DNA of 18,557 nucleotides from Rhodothermaceae bacterium (GCA_013003465.1 JABDIZ010000278.1:1-18557); one strand, 5' to 3'. Positions 6,369 to 14,335 are shown, counted from the first letter of the stretch. Made by a program: numbers and translations. The notes: generated by a model from the sequence alone, not told the origin.

Positions 6369-9284
6369 TCAGTGCGCATCGAGCCAGTTGTCAGCCACGC
6401 CCACGTCTACCACGATGGGCACGTCGAGCGGCAGCGCCTGCATCATCTCCTCGCGGACGAGTGCCGTCATCGTCTCGACCTCGGCCTCGGGCACCTCGAA
6501 CACGAGTTCGTCGTGGACCTGGAGAATCATGCGGCTCTCCAGTCTGTCGCGCCCGATCCGGCTGTGGATGGCGATCATGGCGCGCTTGATCATGTCGGCC
6601 TGCGTGCCCTGCACCGGCATGTTGACGGCAATGCGCTCGGCGAGGGCGCGGTCGCGCGGGTTGCGGCTCTTGATCTGCGGGACGTAACGCCGTCGCCCGA
6701 GGAGCGTCTCGACATAGCCGTCCTCGCGCGCTTGCTCCATGAGCTCGTCAAGGAAGCGGAGCACGTCGGGGTAGGCCATGCGGTACTGGTCGATGAGTTG
6801 TTGCGCGTCTTTGATGCCCATCCGCATCCGCTGCGCGATGCCGAAGGCCGAGATGCCGTACGGGATCCCGTAGTTGATCTGTTTGACGCGGTCGCGCATC
6901 GGCCGCGTGACCTCGCCGAGGGGTACGTCGAAGACGCGGGCGGCCGTGGCCGTGTGGATGTCGAGGCCTTCCTGAAACGCCTCCACGAGCCCGGCGTCGC
7001 GGCTCATGTGCGCGATGATGCGGAGTTCGATCTGCGCGTAGTCGGCGGCGAGGAGTTGGCAGCTCTCTTCGGCGACGAAGGCGCGGCGGATCTCGCGGCC
7101 CTGCTCCGTGCGGATGGGGATGTTCTGGAGGTTCGGGTTGGAGGACGAGAGCCGCCCCGTCGCCGTGACGGTCTGGTTGAAGTCGGTGTGGATGCGGCCC
7201 GTCTCGGGGTGGATCAGTTCCGGCAGCTTGTCGACGTAGGTGCTCTTGAGCTTGGCCAGCTTACGCCAGTCGATGACCTGCGCCGGGAGCGGGTGCTCGG
7301 TGGCGAGTTCGTGGAGGACGCGCTCGTTGGTGCTCGGCGCGCCGCTCTTGGTCTTCTCGATCGGCGTGAGGCCGAGCCCGCCCGCGCTCGACGGGCTGAA
7401 CAGGATCTCGCCGAGTTGCTTGGGCGAGGCGATGTTGAATTCGGTGCCCGCCGTCTTGTAGATCTCAGCCTGTAGCCGCCCGAGGTCGGTGCCGAGGTCG
7501 GTGCTGATCTCTTCGAGGATCGACGGATTGACCTTGACGCCTGCCATCTCCATGTCGGCGAGGACAGGGATGAGGGGGAACTCGATCTCCTCAGCGATGG
7601 CCAGCAACCCGTCTTCTTCCAGTTTCTCCCGGAGAATGGGCACGAGACGGAGCGCGACATCGGCATCTTCGCAGGCGTAGGGGCCGACCTTCTCGATGGG
7701 CACGTCGCGCATGGACAGCGCGTTCTTGCCCGTCCCGATGAGGTCGGAGATGGGCTGCGGGCGGTAGTTGAGGTAGAACCCCGCCACGTCATCGAGCTTG
7801 TGGCTTTCCTCGGGATCGACGAGGTAGTGGGCCACCATCGTGTCGAAGATGGGGCCGCGCAGGCGGACGCCGTGGCGCGCGAGCACGACGAGGTCGTACT
7901 TGAGGTTGTGGCCGATCTTGTGCACCGCAGCGTCTTCGAGCGGCGCGCGGAGGGCGTCGAGCACGGTGTCCGTCTGCGTCCCGTCGGGCAGGGGCGTCGG
8001 GACGTAAGCCGCCTGCTGCGTCTGCCCGGCCAGCGAGACGCCCACGAGCGAAGCCATCATCTGGTCCACCGAAGTCGTCTCGGTGTCCACGCTGAACGCC
8101 TCACGGCCCTCCACGAGCGCCAGCGCCTTCGGCAGGTCCGTCTTCGCCAGCGCCGTCGTATAGTCCACAGCGTCCTCGTCCATCGCCGTAACGGGCTCGT
8201 AGGGACCGAAGTCGAAGTCGAGCGAGGGGTCGTCTTCGGGAAGCGTGGTGAAGCCCTTCGGGCGCTTGGTCTCGCCCTTCGCGTAGCGCTCGATACGTGT
8301 GCGGAGACGCTTCCCGAACTCCAACTCGTCGAAGAGTGCGTTGACCGCGTCGAGGTCGGGATCGGTGCGGCGGAGCGTGTGCCAGTCCACGTCGAGCGGT
8401 ACGTCCGTCATGATGGTGACGAGTTTCTTGCTGAGGCGTGCGTCGTCCGCGTGCGCCGTCATCCCCTCGCGGGCGCGCTTGCCTGTGAGCTCATCCGCGT
8501 GCTCGATGAGTTGTTCGACGGAACCGTACGCATCGATCAGCTTGACGGCCGTTTTCTCGCCGATGCCCGGCACGCCCGGCACGTTGTCGGCGGAGTCACC
8601 CATGAGGGCAAGCAGGTCGATGAACTGGATCGGTTCGAGGCCTCCGTACTTCTCACGGAAGGTGTCGGGCGTCTCGCGGTCGAAGGCCTCGCCCTTGTAG
8701 GCCGGGCGGAACATCGAGACGTGCTCGGAGAGGAGTTGCCGAAAGTCCTTGTCGGGTGAGACGATGATGACATCCACCTCCTCGTCTTCGGCGCGCTTGG
8801 CAAGCGTCCCGATCACGTCGTCGGCCTCGACGCCGGGCTCTTCGAGCACGGGAATGTCGAAGGCCTCGACGAGCCGCTTGATGAACGGGAGACTGTCGCG
8901 CAGACCCTCCGGCATGGGCGGGCGATGAGCCTTGTACTCGGCGTAGAGCTCGTCGCGGAAGGTGCCACCCGGCCCCACGGCATCGAATACAACGGCGATG
9001 TGCTCCGGCTGTTCGTCTTCGAGGAGCTTGAGCAGACTGCTGACGAAGCCGTAGGCCGCCGACGTGTTGAGCCCCTGCGTGTTGATGAGCGGGCGGCTGA
9101 TGAAGGCGAAGTGCGCGCGGTAGGCGAGCGCGAGCGCATCACACAGGTACAGCCGCTCACGGCTGTCCGAGTTAGCCTCGGTCGGTGCGGTCGGCTCGGC
9201 CTCCCACGGGGGCGCGTCCTCCGAAGGGGAAGGCGCGACAGGGGCGTCGGTGGGCGTGTCGAACAGGGATGGCTGGTCAGGCAT
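6369..9284 (-). CDS. polA: DNA polymerase I with 5'-3' and 3'-5' exonuclease domains
   Basis: The product has 971 residues and all three Pol I domains. Residues about 44-335 are the 5'-3' flap exonuclease (LYLCDALALAYRAHFA, VEADDVIGT, SPDKDFRQLL, GDSADNVPGVPGIGEKTA). Residues about 375-570 are a 3'-5' exonuclease with an intact active site: D400/E402 in DTE, N460-K462-D464 in NLKYD, Y536/D540. Residues about 580-971 are the polymerase: motif A DYAQIELR (D748), motif B R799..K801..NYG with Y805 at the E. coli F762 position, and motif C VHDE (D925). The enzyme replaces RNA primers and fills repair gaps, and should proofread. The first 43 residues are an acidic, proline-rich extension carrying QPSLF at 4-8, which resembles a sliding-clamp binding motif. 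The ATG at 9284 keeps that extension. A weak -7 candidate, TAGCTTCT, is at 9317-9310. Confidence 0.98.
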   Translation of the reverse strand: MPDQPSLFDTPTDAPVAPSPSEDAPPWEAEPTAPTEANSDSRERLYLCDALALAYRAHFAFISRPLINTQGLNTSAAYGFVSSLLKLLEDEQPEHIAVVFDAVGPGGTFRDELYAEYKAHRPPMPEGLRDSLPFIKRLVEAFDIPVLEEPGVEADDVIGTLAKRAEDEEVDVIIVSPDKDFRQLLSEHVSMFRPAYKGEAFDRETPDTFREKYGGLEPIQFIDLLALMGDSADNVPGVPGIGEKTAVKLIDAYGSVEQLIEHADELTGKRAREGMTAHADDARLSKKLVTIMTDVPLDVDWHTLRRTDPDLDAVNALFDELEFGKRLRTRIERYAKGETKRPKGFTTLPEDDPSLDFDFGPYEPVTAMDEDAVDYTTALAKTDLPKALALVEGREAFSVDTETTSVDQMMASLVGVSLAGQTQQAAYVPTPLPDGTQTDTVLDALRAPLEDAAVHKIGHNLKYDLVVLARHGVRLRGPIFDTMVAHYLVDPEESHKLDDVAGFYLNYRPQPISDLIGTGKNALSMRDVPIEKVGPYACEDADVALRLVPILREKLEEDGLLAIAEEIEFPLIPVLADMEMAGVKVNPSILEEISTDLGTDLGRLQAEIYKTAGTEFNIASPKQLGEILFSPSSAGGLGLTPIEKTKSGAPSTNERVLHELATEHPLPAQVIDWRKLAKLKSTYVDKLPELIHPETGRIHTDFNQTVTATGRLSSSNPNLQNIPIRTEQGREIRRAFVAEESCQLLAADYAQIELRIIAHMSRDAGLVEAFQEGLDIHTATAARVFDVPLGEVTRPMRDRVKQINYGIPYGISAFGIAQRMRMGIKDAQQLIDQYRMAYPDVLRFLDELMEQAREDGYVETLLGRRRYVPQIKSRNPRDRALAERIAVNMPVQGTQADMIKRAMIAIHSRIGRDRLESRMILQVHDELVFEVPEAEVETMTALVREEMMQALPLDVPIVVDVGVADNWLDAH

Positions 9285-9355
9285 TGCAGACGGGCAGACT
9301 AGAATCTGCAGAAGCTACCGCTGCCTGGTGACAGCGTTCCGACGCTCCATCGGAC

Positions 9356-9363
9356 TATCTTCG
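9356..9363 (+). promoter_or_regulatory. Candidate -7 element TATCTTCG for the HAD phosphatase gene
   Basis: TATCTTCG matches TAnnTTTG except at one fixed position and is 20 bp before the ATG at 9384, in the 99-bp gap shared with the divergent polA gene. Confidence 0.4.
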
Positions 9364-9383
9364 CGCCTCCCAACACGTCTTCT

Positions 9384-10070
9384 ATGAAGCTTTTCCTCTT
9401 CGACATCGACGGCACGCTGCTCGATACGCACGGCCTCGGGCGGCAAGCAGCAGAGGCCGCCCTGCAGACCGTCTTCGGGCAGCCGATCTCGTCTGCGGGT
9501 CTCTCCTTCTCGGGCAAAACCGACACGCTGATCTTCCGCGAATTGCTGGACCGGGCGCGCGAAGACGGGCACGCCTTCGAGGACTTTGAGGCCACGCACA
9601 CGGCCACCCTCGATGCCTACCAGGAGGAGATGCACGCCCGCGCCGCCACGGCCCGTGTGGAGGCCCTCCCCGGCGCCGTTGCCCTCGTCGAACGCCTCGC
9701 GCAGAACGAAGCCGCCCTCGGCCTCGTGACGGGCAACCTCCAGCCGATGGCTTACCTCAAGCTGCAACCGCTTGGCCTCGACGGATTTTTTCCGGTTGGC
9801 GGATTCGGCTCGGACAACGAGGACCGCAACCGCCTCCCCGCGCTCGCCGCACAACGGGCCGAGGACCACCACCGTCGTCCATTCGTGGGCCGGGAGGTCG
9901 TCGTCATCGGGGACACGCCGCGCGACATCGAATGCGCCCGGGCCTTCGGCGCTACGGCCGTCGCCGTCGCCACCGGCCGCTTCGACCGTGACGCCCTCGC
10001 CCCACACAAACCCGACGTGCTGCTCGATACGCTCGAAGAGACGAAGGCGCTGCTAGGGTCACTGGCCTGA
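9384..10070 (+). CDS. HAD-superfamily phosphatase, phosphoglycolate phosphatase-like
   Basis: The product has 228 residues, usual for Gph-type HAD hydrolases. Motif I is FDIDGT with nucleophile D7 and general acid D9. Motif II is VTGN (T116). Motif III lysine is probably K126 in AYLKLQPLGL. Motif IV is GDTPRD (D177, D181). The helical segment between motif I and motif II (about 16-95) is a C1 cap, which sets substrate choice. The enzyme probably removes phosphate from a small metabolite such as 2-phosphoglycolate, which arises during repair of oxidised DNA ends; the divergent polA neighbour fits but does not prove that. It is cytoplasmic, with no signal peptide. The last 12 bp overlap the end of the opposing membrane-protein gene. 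Substrate unconfirmed. Confidence 0.85.
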   Translation: MKLFLFDIDGTLLDTHGLGRQAAEAALQTVFGQPISSAGLSFSGKTDTLIFRELLDRAREDGHAFEDFEATHTATLDAYQEEMHARAATARVEALPGAVALVERLAQNEAALGLVTGNLQPMAYLKLQPLGLDGFFPVGGFGSDNEDRNRLPALAAQRAEDHHRRPFVGREVVVIGDTPRDIECARAFGATAVAVATGRFDRDALAPHKPDVLLDTLEETKALLGSLA

Positions 10071-10700
10071 GGTTATGCAGGTTGGGACAGGCATTTGCGT
10101 ACACACCGCGTCCAGCGCCTCCTGCGCCTCTTCCAAGAGAAAGCGTTCCTGGCTATGCAGTTCACCGAACCCGAATTGCATGGCATGCAACACCGGGCCT
10201 GCCCGCGCAGGGTCGTAGGCATCGAGCCCTACGAACAGCTGCGCCAACTCGCGCCACGTCGTCTCTACGCCATTGGCCTGCAGGTCGTAGAGGCGAGCGA
10301 GTTCGTAGGTCGTCTCGTAGGGGATCAGGCTGTACGCGGGTGAAAGCTGCGCGGAGTTCCAGGCCGTGCGCTGCAACTCGGGTGGCTGAATCCCTCCATC
10401 GAGCACACTCGGTACCACCTGGATCGCGGGCGATGTCAAGCGTGCTCCACGCTGGGCCAGCGAATCGAGGTAGTCGCCGAGGGCGCCGGAAACCACGGCG
10501 TGGTAGTCCACGACCTGTTCCAGCGAAGTAGCGTTATCGCGCAACTCGGCAATGACGTTGCCTACCACCTGATCGCGCTGGCGACCAAGCTTGTAGTCGC
10601 TTCGCGCTTCGTCGAGAAACAGCGCCAGCAACACGCTCAGCACAATCAGAAACGACTGAATGAGCAAGTCTTTGGTGTGGCTACTGAGCGAACGGGCCAT
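10059..10700 (-). CDS. Single-pass membrane protein of unknown function
   Basis: The product has 213 residues. A short basic cytoplasmic start (MARSLSSHTKD) is followed by one strong transmembrane helix (LLIQSFLIVLSVLLALFLDE, about 12-31). The remainder is a helical soluble domain (QVVGNVIAELRDNATSLEQVV, then TWRELAQLFVGLDAYD and LLEEAQEALDAVC). This layout, a helix ending in LFLDE followed by an ELRDN helix, recurs in uncharacterised membrane proteins, and DUF6090-like proteins share the architecture, but I do not assign a family. The ATG at 10700 was preferred over an upstream TTG at 10754. The gene lies 57 bp after the fructosamine-kinase stop in the same direction, so it may be the third gene of that cluster. 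Its 3' end overlaps the HAD gene by 12 bp. Confidence 0.7.
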   Translation of the reverse strand: MARSLSSHTKDLLIQSFLIVLSVLLALFLDEARSDYKLGRQRDQVVGNVIAELRDNATSLEQVVDYHAVVSGALGDYLDSLAQRGARLTSPAIQVVPSVLDGGIQPPELQRTAWNSAQLSPAYSLIPYETTYELARLYDLQANGVETTWRELAQLFVGLDAYDPARAGPVLHAMQFGFGELHSQERFLLEEAQEALDAVCTQMPVPTCITSGQ

Positions 10701-10757
10701 GCGCGGGCGAGAAGGTGGCGCCGCAAGATGCGACTCATGCCGCTGCGAAACCAATGC

Positions 10758-11633
10758 TTATCCAAAGCGCCGCAGCACGCCCTCAACCGATCCGGCGTAG
10801 CCTGGCCCGTGCGTAAGGTGATTGATGAGATGGAACAGGTTGTAGACCTCGCGCCGCTCGGCATAGCCGGGCTCCAGCGGCCACGCCGCGGGGTAGGCTT
10901 CGTAGAACGCGGCGTCGAAGCCGCCGAACAGTTCCGTCATTGCCAAGTCGGCCTCGCGGTGGCCGACATAGACGGCCGGGTCCACGAGCGCGAAGCGGCC
11001 GTCGGCCGTCGCTAGGGCGTTCCCACCCCACAGGTCGCCATGCAGCACAGAGGGTGGGGGCGATGCGGGCAGCAGGTCCGGCAGGCGCGCGATGAGCCGG
11101 TCGAGCGGACGATCCCAGGCGGCGTTCCAGGCGCCGCGCTGGCGGACGGTCTCAGCCTGCGCGCGGAGGCGCTGCTCGCCGAAGAACGTCGGCCAGTCGG
11201 CTACCCAGCGGTTGCGCTGCGGCTTGCTGCCAATCCAGTTGTCTTTGGCATAGCCGTACCGGCCCTCCCCTGGCGCCTCGGTGCGGTGGAGCGCGGCGAG
11301 GGCTGCCCCAAATCGTTCCCAATCAGATTGGTTCGGGCGGGCAGGTGCGAGCCACTCCAGCAGGAGAAAACCCGGCGTCTCGGCCGCGTTCCGCACGGCG
11401 AGCACCTCGGGCACCCGTAGTTCCGGTGGTGCGGCGTTGCGAAGCACGCGCAGTCCGTCCGCTTCCGCCTCGAACGTCCGCCCGGCTTCGCCGTCGTTCC
11501 ACTTCAGAAAGAAGCGCCCCGTCGCCGTCTCGATCCGCGTGGCGTGCGCAATGCAGCCCCCCCCGACCGACGCCATCTCGTGAATGGCGCCGACCAGTGG
11601 CGTGAGTGCCTCAGTGATCGGGCTCGGAATCAA
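10758..11633 (-). CDS. Fructosamine/ketosamine-3-kinase family protein
   Basis: The product has 291 residues, the family's usual length. Visible marks are the ATP-site lysine in RFFLKWN (K44), the family signature YGYAKDNWIGSKPQRN (126-141) followed by WPTFF, the catalytic loop LHGDLWGGN (H198, D200, N205), the metal-binding aspartate in VDPAVYVGHREADLAM (D218) and the C-terminal YNLFHLINHLTHG. These kinases phosphorylate sugar adducts on protein amines at O-3, which destabilises the adduct and repairs glycated proteins; bacterial members are reported to prefer ribulosamines and erythrulosamines. The likely start is a TTG at 11633, because it preserves the N-terminal helix; an ATG at 11576 would remove it. 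The TTG start overlaps the end of the upstream phosphatase gene by 23 bp, which suggests coupled translation. Confidence 0.93.
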   Translation of the reverse strand: MIPSPITEALTPLVGAIHEMASVGGGCIAHATRIETATGRFFLKWNDGEAGRTFEAEADGLRVLRNAAPPELRVPEVLAVRNAAETPGFLLLEWLAPARPNQSDWERFGAALAALHRTEAPGEGRYGYAKDNWIGSKPQRNRWVADWPTFFGEQRLRAQAETVRQRGAWNAAWDRPLDRLIARLPDLLPASPPPSVLHGDLWGGNALATADGRFALVDPAVYVGHREADLAMTELFGGFDAAFYEAYPAAWPLEPGYAERREVYNLFHLINHLTHGPGYAGSVEGVLRRFG

Positions 11634-12120
11634 GACGGTGCGCGGTGTAGAGCCGTTCGAGAATCGCCTGGGCGGTGCGGTCTACGATGGCGTAGACGTG
11701 GTCGAAGCCGGAGGGGCCGCCGTAGTAGGGGTCGGGCACTTGGTAGTCGCCGGGGTCGGGATCGAACTCGCGGAAGAGGCGGATGCGCGTCCCGTGGTCG
11801 CCGCCGGGATCGAGGAAGAGCGCATCGTGGAGGTTCGATTTGTCCATCGCGAAGATGTGGTCGAACCGGTCGAGGTCGGCCTTGCTGAGTTGCCGCCCCC
11901 GGATGGTGCCGAGGTCGACGCCGTTCTTTTGGGCCGTCGAGCGCATGCGGGCATCCGGCGGCTCCCCGGCGTGCCACGGCCCGGTTCCGGCCGAATCGAT
12001 CTCGAAGTGCGTGGCGAGCCCCGCCTCCTCCACCTTGGCGCGAAAGACGCCCTCGGCCAACGGGCTTCGGCAGATGTTGCCGAGGCAGAGAAACAAGACG
12101 CGGATGGGACGATCAGCCAT
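11611..12120 (-). CDS. Low-molecular-weight protein tyrosine phosphatase family protein
   Basis: The product has 169 residues, slightly above the usual 150-160. The P-loop CLGNICRS sits at 12-19 (C12 nucleophile, R18) and the general acid in VPDPYYGG is D130. The fold contains the expected STAQKNGVDL and ADLDRFDHIFAMDKSN segments. It is cytoplasmic. Family members dephosphorylate phosphotyrosine, phosphoarginine or low-molecular-weight substrates; a mammalian homologue has been shown to act as a ribulosamine-5-phosphatase. Because the next gene is a fructosamine-kinase family protein overlapping by 23 bp, a role in clearing ribose-5-phosphate-derived glycation is the best contextual guess. 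It is first in the cluster and divergent from dxs. Phosphotyrosine signalling remains the alternative. Confidence 0.93.
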   Translation of the reverse strand: MADRPIRVLFLCLGNICRSPLAEGVFRAKVEEAGLATHFEIDSAGTGPWHAGEPPDARMRSTAQKNGVDLGTIRGRQLSKADLDRFDHIFAMDKSNLHDALFLDPGGDHGTRIRLFREFDPDPGDYQVPDPYYGGPSGFDHVYAIVDRTAQAILERLYTAHRLDSEPDH

Positions 12121-12279
12121 GAGGTAAAGCAGCAGAACCGCCGAAAGAGTAGCAGCCCGGAGCGAGAAGGTCTGCGAAATCCTCGTTCACTCTTCCTCGC
12201 CACTTTCAGCGAAAAGTGAAACCCGAGGGGAATCCCTGGCGTCAACGCCTCCGGCTGCCGCATGGACTGCCCGCCCGTT

Positions 12280-12287
12280 TATCTTTG
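12280..12287 (+). promoter_or_regulatory. -7 element TATCTTTG upstream of dxs
   Basis: TATCTTTG is an exact match to the Bacteroidota -7 consensus TAnnTTTG. It lies 51 bp before the dxs ATG, leaving a C/T-rich leader. No -33 TTTG is seen at the usual spacing. A compact hairpin (CACTTT/AAAGTG, 12201-12218, inside CCTCG/CGAGG) lies further upstream in the same gap. Confidence 0.5.
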
Positions 12288-12338
12288 GGTCCCTCGTTCG
12301 GCGCTTGCCCATCGCTCTCCCACCCGCCTCTTCCCCAC

Positions 12339-14279
12339 ATGGCAGAGACCCCGTTCACCCCCGGCCCGCTCCTCGCGCAGATCGATAGTCCGGCCGATCT
12401 CCGCCAATTCCCGCTTGACCGCCTGCCTCAGGTCGCGGACGAACTCCGGCAGTACATCCTGGATATCGTCTCCGTTCACGGCGGGCACTTTGGCGCCTCA
12501 CTCGGCGTCGTGGAACTGACGGTGGCGCTGCACTGGGCCTACACCACGCCGGACGACCTGCTCGTGTGGGACGTGGGCCACCAGGCCTACGGGCACAAGA
12601 TCCTGACGGGCCGCCGCGACGTGTTCTACACCAACCGGAAATACAAGGGGATCTCGGGCTTTCCCAAGCGCTCTGAGAGCGAGTACGACACCTTCGGCGT
12701 GGCGCACGCCTCTACATCCATCTCGGGCGCGCTCGGCATGGCCGTCGCCCGCGACATCGCCCAGACCGACCAGAAGGTTGTCGCGGTAATCGGCGACGGA
12801 GCGATGACGGGCGGCCTCGCCTTTGAGGGCCTCAACAACGCGGGCGCCACGGACACCGACCTCGTCGTCATCCTCAACGACAACCGCATCTCCATCGATC
12901 CCAACGTGGGGGCGCTGCACGAGTACCTCGCGCGCATCTCGTCGTCGGACGGCTGGAATACGCTCAAGGGGGAGGTCTGGGAGTTCTTCGAGAAGCTCAA
13001 GGGCCTCGGCGGGGGCACGCTCCAACGCATCGCCTCGAAGGTGGAGGACGGCATCAAGGCGGCCATCACGCCGGGCATGCTCTTCGAAGCGCTCGGCTTC
13101 CGTTACATCGGCCCCATCGATGGGCACGACGTGGAGAGCCTGGCGAAGCGGCTCAAGGAAGTCCGCAAGCTGCGCGGCCCGATCCTGCTGCACACGACCA
13201 CAGTCAAAGGCAAGGGCTTCGCACCCGCCGAGGCCGATCAAGTCAAGTGGCACGCCTCGTCGTCGCCGTTCGACAAGATGACGGGCGCGAGCCTTGCCAC
13301 GCCGTCGGTGAACGGAACCAAGCCGCCCAAGTGGCAGGATGTGTTTGGCAAGACGATGATCGAGTTGGCCGAGGCCGACAAGCGCGTTGTCGGCGTAACG
13401 GCCGCGATGCCCTCGGGCACGAGCCTCAAGTACATGATCGCCGAGATGCCCGACCGGGCCTTCGACGTGGGCATCGCCGAGATGCACGGTGTCGTGTTCG
13501 CTGCTGGGCTCGCCACGCAGGGGCTCAAGCCGTTCGTCGCCATCTACTCAACGTTCTTGCAACGCGCCTTCGACGGCGTCGTGCACGACGTGGCCCTCCA
13601 GCACCTCCCGGTCGTCTTCTGCATGGATCGCGCGGGCGTCGCCGGGGCCGATGGACCGACGCACCACGGCGCCCTCGACATTGCCTACATGCGCTGCGTG
13701 CAGGAGATGGTCTGCGCCGCGCCGCTCGACGAGCAGGACCTCCGCGACCTGATGTTCACGGCGCTCCAGTACGACGACGGCCCCATCGCGCTACGCTACC
13801 CGCGCGGCGCGGCCACCGGCATGTCGCTACGTGAGGGCTTCGAGACGCTAGAAATCGGCAAGGGCCGAAAAATCGCGGATGGCGACGACCTCGCCTTCGT
13901 GACCTACGGCGCCATCGGGCAGTACGTCTATGAGGCGCGCGAGCGCCTGAGCGCGATGGGCATCGAGGCCGCGCACATCGACCTCCGCTTCTGCAAGCCG
14001 CTCGACCACGATCTGCTCATGAAGGTCTTCACCCGCTACGACAAGATTATCACCGTCGAGGACGGCGTGCTCGACGGCGGCGCGGGCTCGGCCGTTGTCG
14101 AGTGGGCCAGCGACCACGGCATGACCGGGCCGCAGGTGCTGCGCCTTGGCCTGCCCAACCACTTCGTGGAGCACGGCACGCAGCGGCAGCTCCACGACGA
14201 GGTCGGCATCGGCCCCGACGGGCTCGTGAAGCAGGCCCTCAATCTGGTGGGCCATGAGCACGCCGTCGAGGCCGCCTGA
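12339..14279 (+). CDS. dxs: 1-deoxy-D-xylulose-5-phosphate synthase
   Basis: The product has 646 residues, a normal Dxs length. It condenses pyruvate and glyceraldehyde-3-phosphate with thiamine diphosphate, the first step of the MEP isoprenoid pathway, in the cytoplasm. Visible marks are VHGGHFGASLG with H50 at the position of the conserved active-site histidine, the thiamine/Mg site GDGAMTGG (152-159) through NDN (180-182), KGKGFAPAE (290-298), the central-domain glutamate E381 in GIAEMHGVVFAAG, DRAGVAGADGPTHHG (430-444), and a C-terminal transketolase-like domain with TVEDGVLDGGAGSAV. The ATG at 12339 was chosen over an in-frame upstream start at 12216 because family proteins begin close to this point and the promoter at 12280 would lie inside the longer frame. 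No thiamine riboswitch is seen upstream. Confidence 0.98.
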   Translation: MAETPFTPGPLLAQIDSPADLRQFPLDRLPQVADELRQYILDIVSVHGGHFGASLGVVELTVALHWAYTTPDDLLVWDVGHQAYGHKILTGRRDVFYTNRKYKGISGFPKRSESEYDTFGVAHASTSISGALGMAVARDIAQTDQKVVAVIGDGAMTGGLAFEGLNNAGATDTDLVVILNDNRISIDPNVGALHEYLARISSSDGWNTLKGEVWEFFEKLKGLGGGTLQRIASKVEDGIKAAITPGMLFEALGFRYIGPIDGHDVESLAKRLKEVRKLRGPILLHTTTVKGKGFAPAEADQVKWHASSSPFDKMTGASLATPSVNGTKPPKWQDVFGKTMIELAEADKRVVGVTAAMPSGTSLKYMIAEMPDRAFDVGIAEMHGVVFAAGLATQGLKPFVAIYSTFLQRAFDGVVHDVALQHLPVVFCMDRAGVAGADGPTHHGALDIAYMRCVQEMVCAAPLDEQDLRDLMFTALQYDDGPIALRYPRGAATGMSLREGFETLEIGKGRKIADGDDLAFVTYGAIGQYVYEARERLSAMGIEAAHIDLRFCKPLDHDLLMKVFTRYDKIITVEDGVLDGGAGSAVVEWASDHGMTGPQVLRLGLPNHFVEHGTQRQLHDEVGIGPDGLVKQALNLVGHEHAVEAA

Positions 14280-14301
14280 GTCACACGGCGCGCGGTTCCT
14301 T

Positions 14302-14335
14302 ACATGCCTGCGGGCTTCACATGCCTGCGGGCTTC
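14302..14335. repeat. 17-bp perfect tandem duplication after dxs
   Basis: ACATGCCTGCGGGCTTC occurs at 14302-14318 and again at 14319-14335 with no mismatch. CGCGCGG before and CCGCGCG after the pair are complementary, so the duplication would sit in the loop of a GC-rich hairpin just downstream of dxs. No T-tract follows. Confidence 0.85.

Noticed and set aside
6297..7475. A 392-codon plus-strand frame, and another at 7800-8759, opposite polA
   Set aside because: The translations are rich in Arg, Val, Asp and Glu without domains, typical of antisense shadows; polA on the other strand is certain.
12193..12228. Stacked hairpin CCTCG-CACTTT...AAAGTG-CGAGG in the dxs/phosphatase gap, considered as a riboswitch
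   Set aside because: It lies upstream of the dxs promoter candidate, so outside its leader, and shows no thiamine-box features. A role in the phosphatase leader is possible but unsupported.
12216..12338. In-frame 41-codon extension of dxs upstream of the chosen ATG
   Set aside because: The extension would contain the TATCTTTG promoter element and has low-complexity composition; Dxs proteins start near the chosen site.
12498..13487. A 329-codon minus-strand frame inside dxs
   Set aside because: It is an antisense shadow of a highly conserved enzyme gene with no family resemblance.
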